DNA of 6,082 bases from Verrucomicrobiota bacterium. Lineage in GTDB: Bacteria > Verrucomicrobiota > Lentisphaeria > Oligosphaerales > Oligosphaeraceae. Positions 5,803 through 6,082 of this stretch are shown here, piece after piece. Numbering within the stretch: position 1 is the first letter of the stretch; each line of letters opens with the position of its first letter. The position numbers were made by a program, and so were the translations under genes. The notes beneath the pieces are model-generated. The model saw nothing but the letters and a program-made list of their open reading frames with translations. It searched no databases and was not told where the DNA came from. The stretch spans positions 1-6,082 of the forward strand of contig JAKLHU010000145.1 of NCBI GenBank assembly GCA_022709995.1. The letters run 5' to 3'.

Positions 5803-5878
5803 TGGTGCCCTCGGGCGGATTCGAACCGTCGACCAACTGATTAAGAGTCAGCTGCTCTACCGACTGAGCTACGAAGGC
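5803..5878 (-). tRNA. tRNA-Lys (anticodon CTT)
   Basis: On the - strand 76 bases fold as a full cloverleaf. The acceptor stem is GCCTTCG/CGAGGGC (one T-G wobble), the D arm GCTC/GAGC with loop AGTCGGTA, and the anticodon stem GCTGA/TCAGT around loop CTCTTAA, giving anticodon CTT for lysine codon AAG. The variable loop has five bases (TGGTC), and the T loop is TTCGAAT. Discriminator A and an encoded CCA end are present. The T stem GACGG/CCGCC contains one A-C mismatch (5829 with 5815), which is unusual but tolerable. The gene stands alone, with a promoter-like sequence upstream and a strong terminator directly downstream. Confidence 0.97.
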
Positions 5879-5900
5879 TTGTAGATTTGAAAACGCCTAT

Positions 5901-5928
5901 AAAATAATGCCTGCTCCGAGAAAATCAA
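5901..5928 (-). promoter_or_regulatory. Probable promoter of tRNA-Lys
   Basis: Read on the - strand, TTGATT (5923-5928) and TATTTT (5901-5906) are spaced by 16 bases and resemble sigma-70 type -35 and -10 boxes (4-5 of 6 consensus matches each). A start about seven bases downstream would leave a short leader of roughly 15-20 bases before the mature tRNA. AT-rich sequence surrounds the -10. This is a pattern match only. Confidence 0.45.
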
Positions 5929-5997
5929 CGCGGCGGCAGAAAAGTTTACACAAAAAACGTAATCGGTCAACCATTGCAACTGGCGGCCGTAGTGGTC

Positions 5998-6057
5998 TGG
6001 CGCGCCAAGGTGGCGCCTCAGGCCTTGAGGCGCCCAAGCGTTGACTCCTCTAACGCT
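5998..6057. other. Cluster of inverted repeats near the right edge
   Basis: Three inverted repeats follow each other. TGGCGCGCCA (5998-6007) is a 10-base palindrome. GGCGCCTCA (6012-6020) pairs with TGAGGCGCC (6026-6034) around a 5-base loop. AGCGTT (6037-6042) pairs with AACGCT (6052-6057) around nine bases. No coding frame here is convincing; one - strand frame crossing the region runs into the tRNA gene. The cluster may be a terminator or structured leader belonging to a gene beyond the window, or an extragenic palindromic element. Confidence 0.4.
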
Positions 6058-6082
6058 CAATTATCAATGGCTCCTATGTTAC

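Noticed and set aside
5869..6060. 63-codon - strand open frame
   Set aside because: It overlaps the tRNA 5' end and its promoter, starts with TTG without a ribosome-binding site, and spans inverted repeats.

Overview
The window is a GC-rich bacterial segment. It has Shine-Dalgarno-preceded genes, a CCA-encoding tRNA, an insertion sequence and a large secreted multidomain carbohydrate-active protein. The mix of an RCC1-repeat protein, a CBM9-like/TIM-barrel/discoidin-like secreted protein and an IS630-type element is most reminiscent of the Planctomycetes-Verrucomicrobia-Lentisphaerae superphylum, perhaps a Lentisphaerae/Victivallis-like organism. That placement rests on architecture alone and is low confidence.

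Layout. (1) Bases 2-199 are the 3' end of a + strand gene encoding an RCC1-type repeat protein, followed by a GC-rich hairpin. (2) Bases 373-888 encode a 171-residue secreted protein of unknown function with a clear signal peptide. (3) Bases about 1034-2217 are a complete IS630-family insertion sequence. It has 29-bp imperfect terminal inverted repeats, a hairpin in the leader, and a transposase split into orfA (DNA-binding part) and orfB (DDE catalytic part). The two reading frames are offset by -1 at a run of seven A. (4) Bases 2218-2636 are a gene-free stretch carrying two copies of a 32-bp imperfect direct repeat set 63 bp apart. (5) Bases 2637-5636 encode a 999-residue secreted protein: signal peptide, CBM9-like N-terminal domain, beta-sandwich linker, TIM-barrel hydrolase-like core with an ADEP motif, a further beta domain, and a C-terminal discoidin/F5-8-like domain. 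(6) Bases 5803-5878 on the - strand are tRNA-Lys(CTT). It has a plausible promoter upstream and a perfect 17-bp terminator hairpin downstream that also separates it from the converging 999-residue gene. (7) The last 200 bases hold several inverted repeats and no supported gene.

How the genes relate. The 999-residue protein probably acts outside the cytoplasm on a polysaccharide or glycoconjugate. The RCC1 protein and the small secreted protein may also be envelope or extracellular proteins, but nothing in the sequence ties the three into one operon. The gaps are long, hairpins lie between genes, and the IS sits between the small secreted protein and the large one. No CRISPR array, defence system or other known multi-gene system is visible. 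The two points most worth following are the hydrolase-like protein, whose barrel keeps a candidate acid/base but no obvious nucleophile, and the split transposase with its slippery site.
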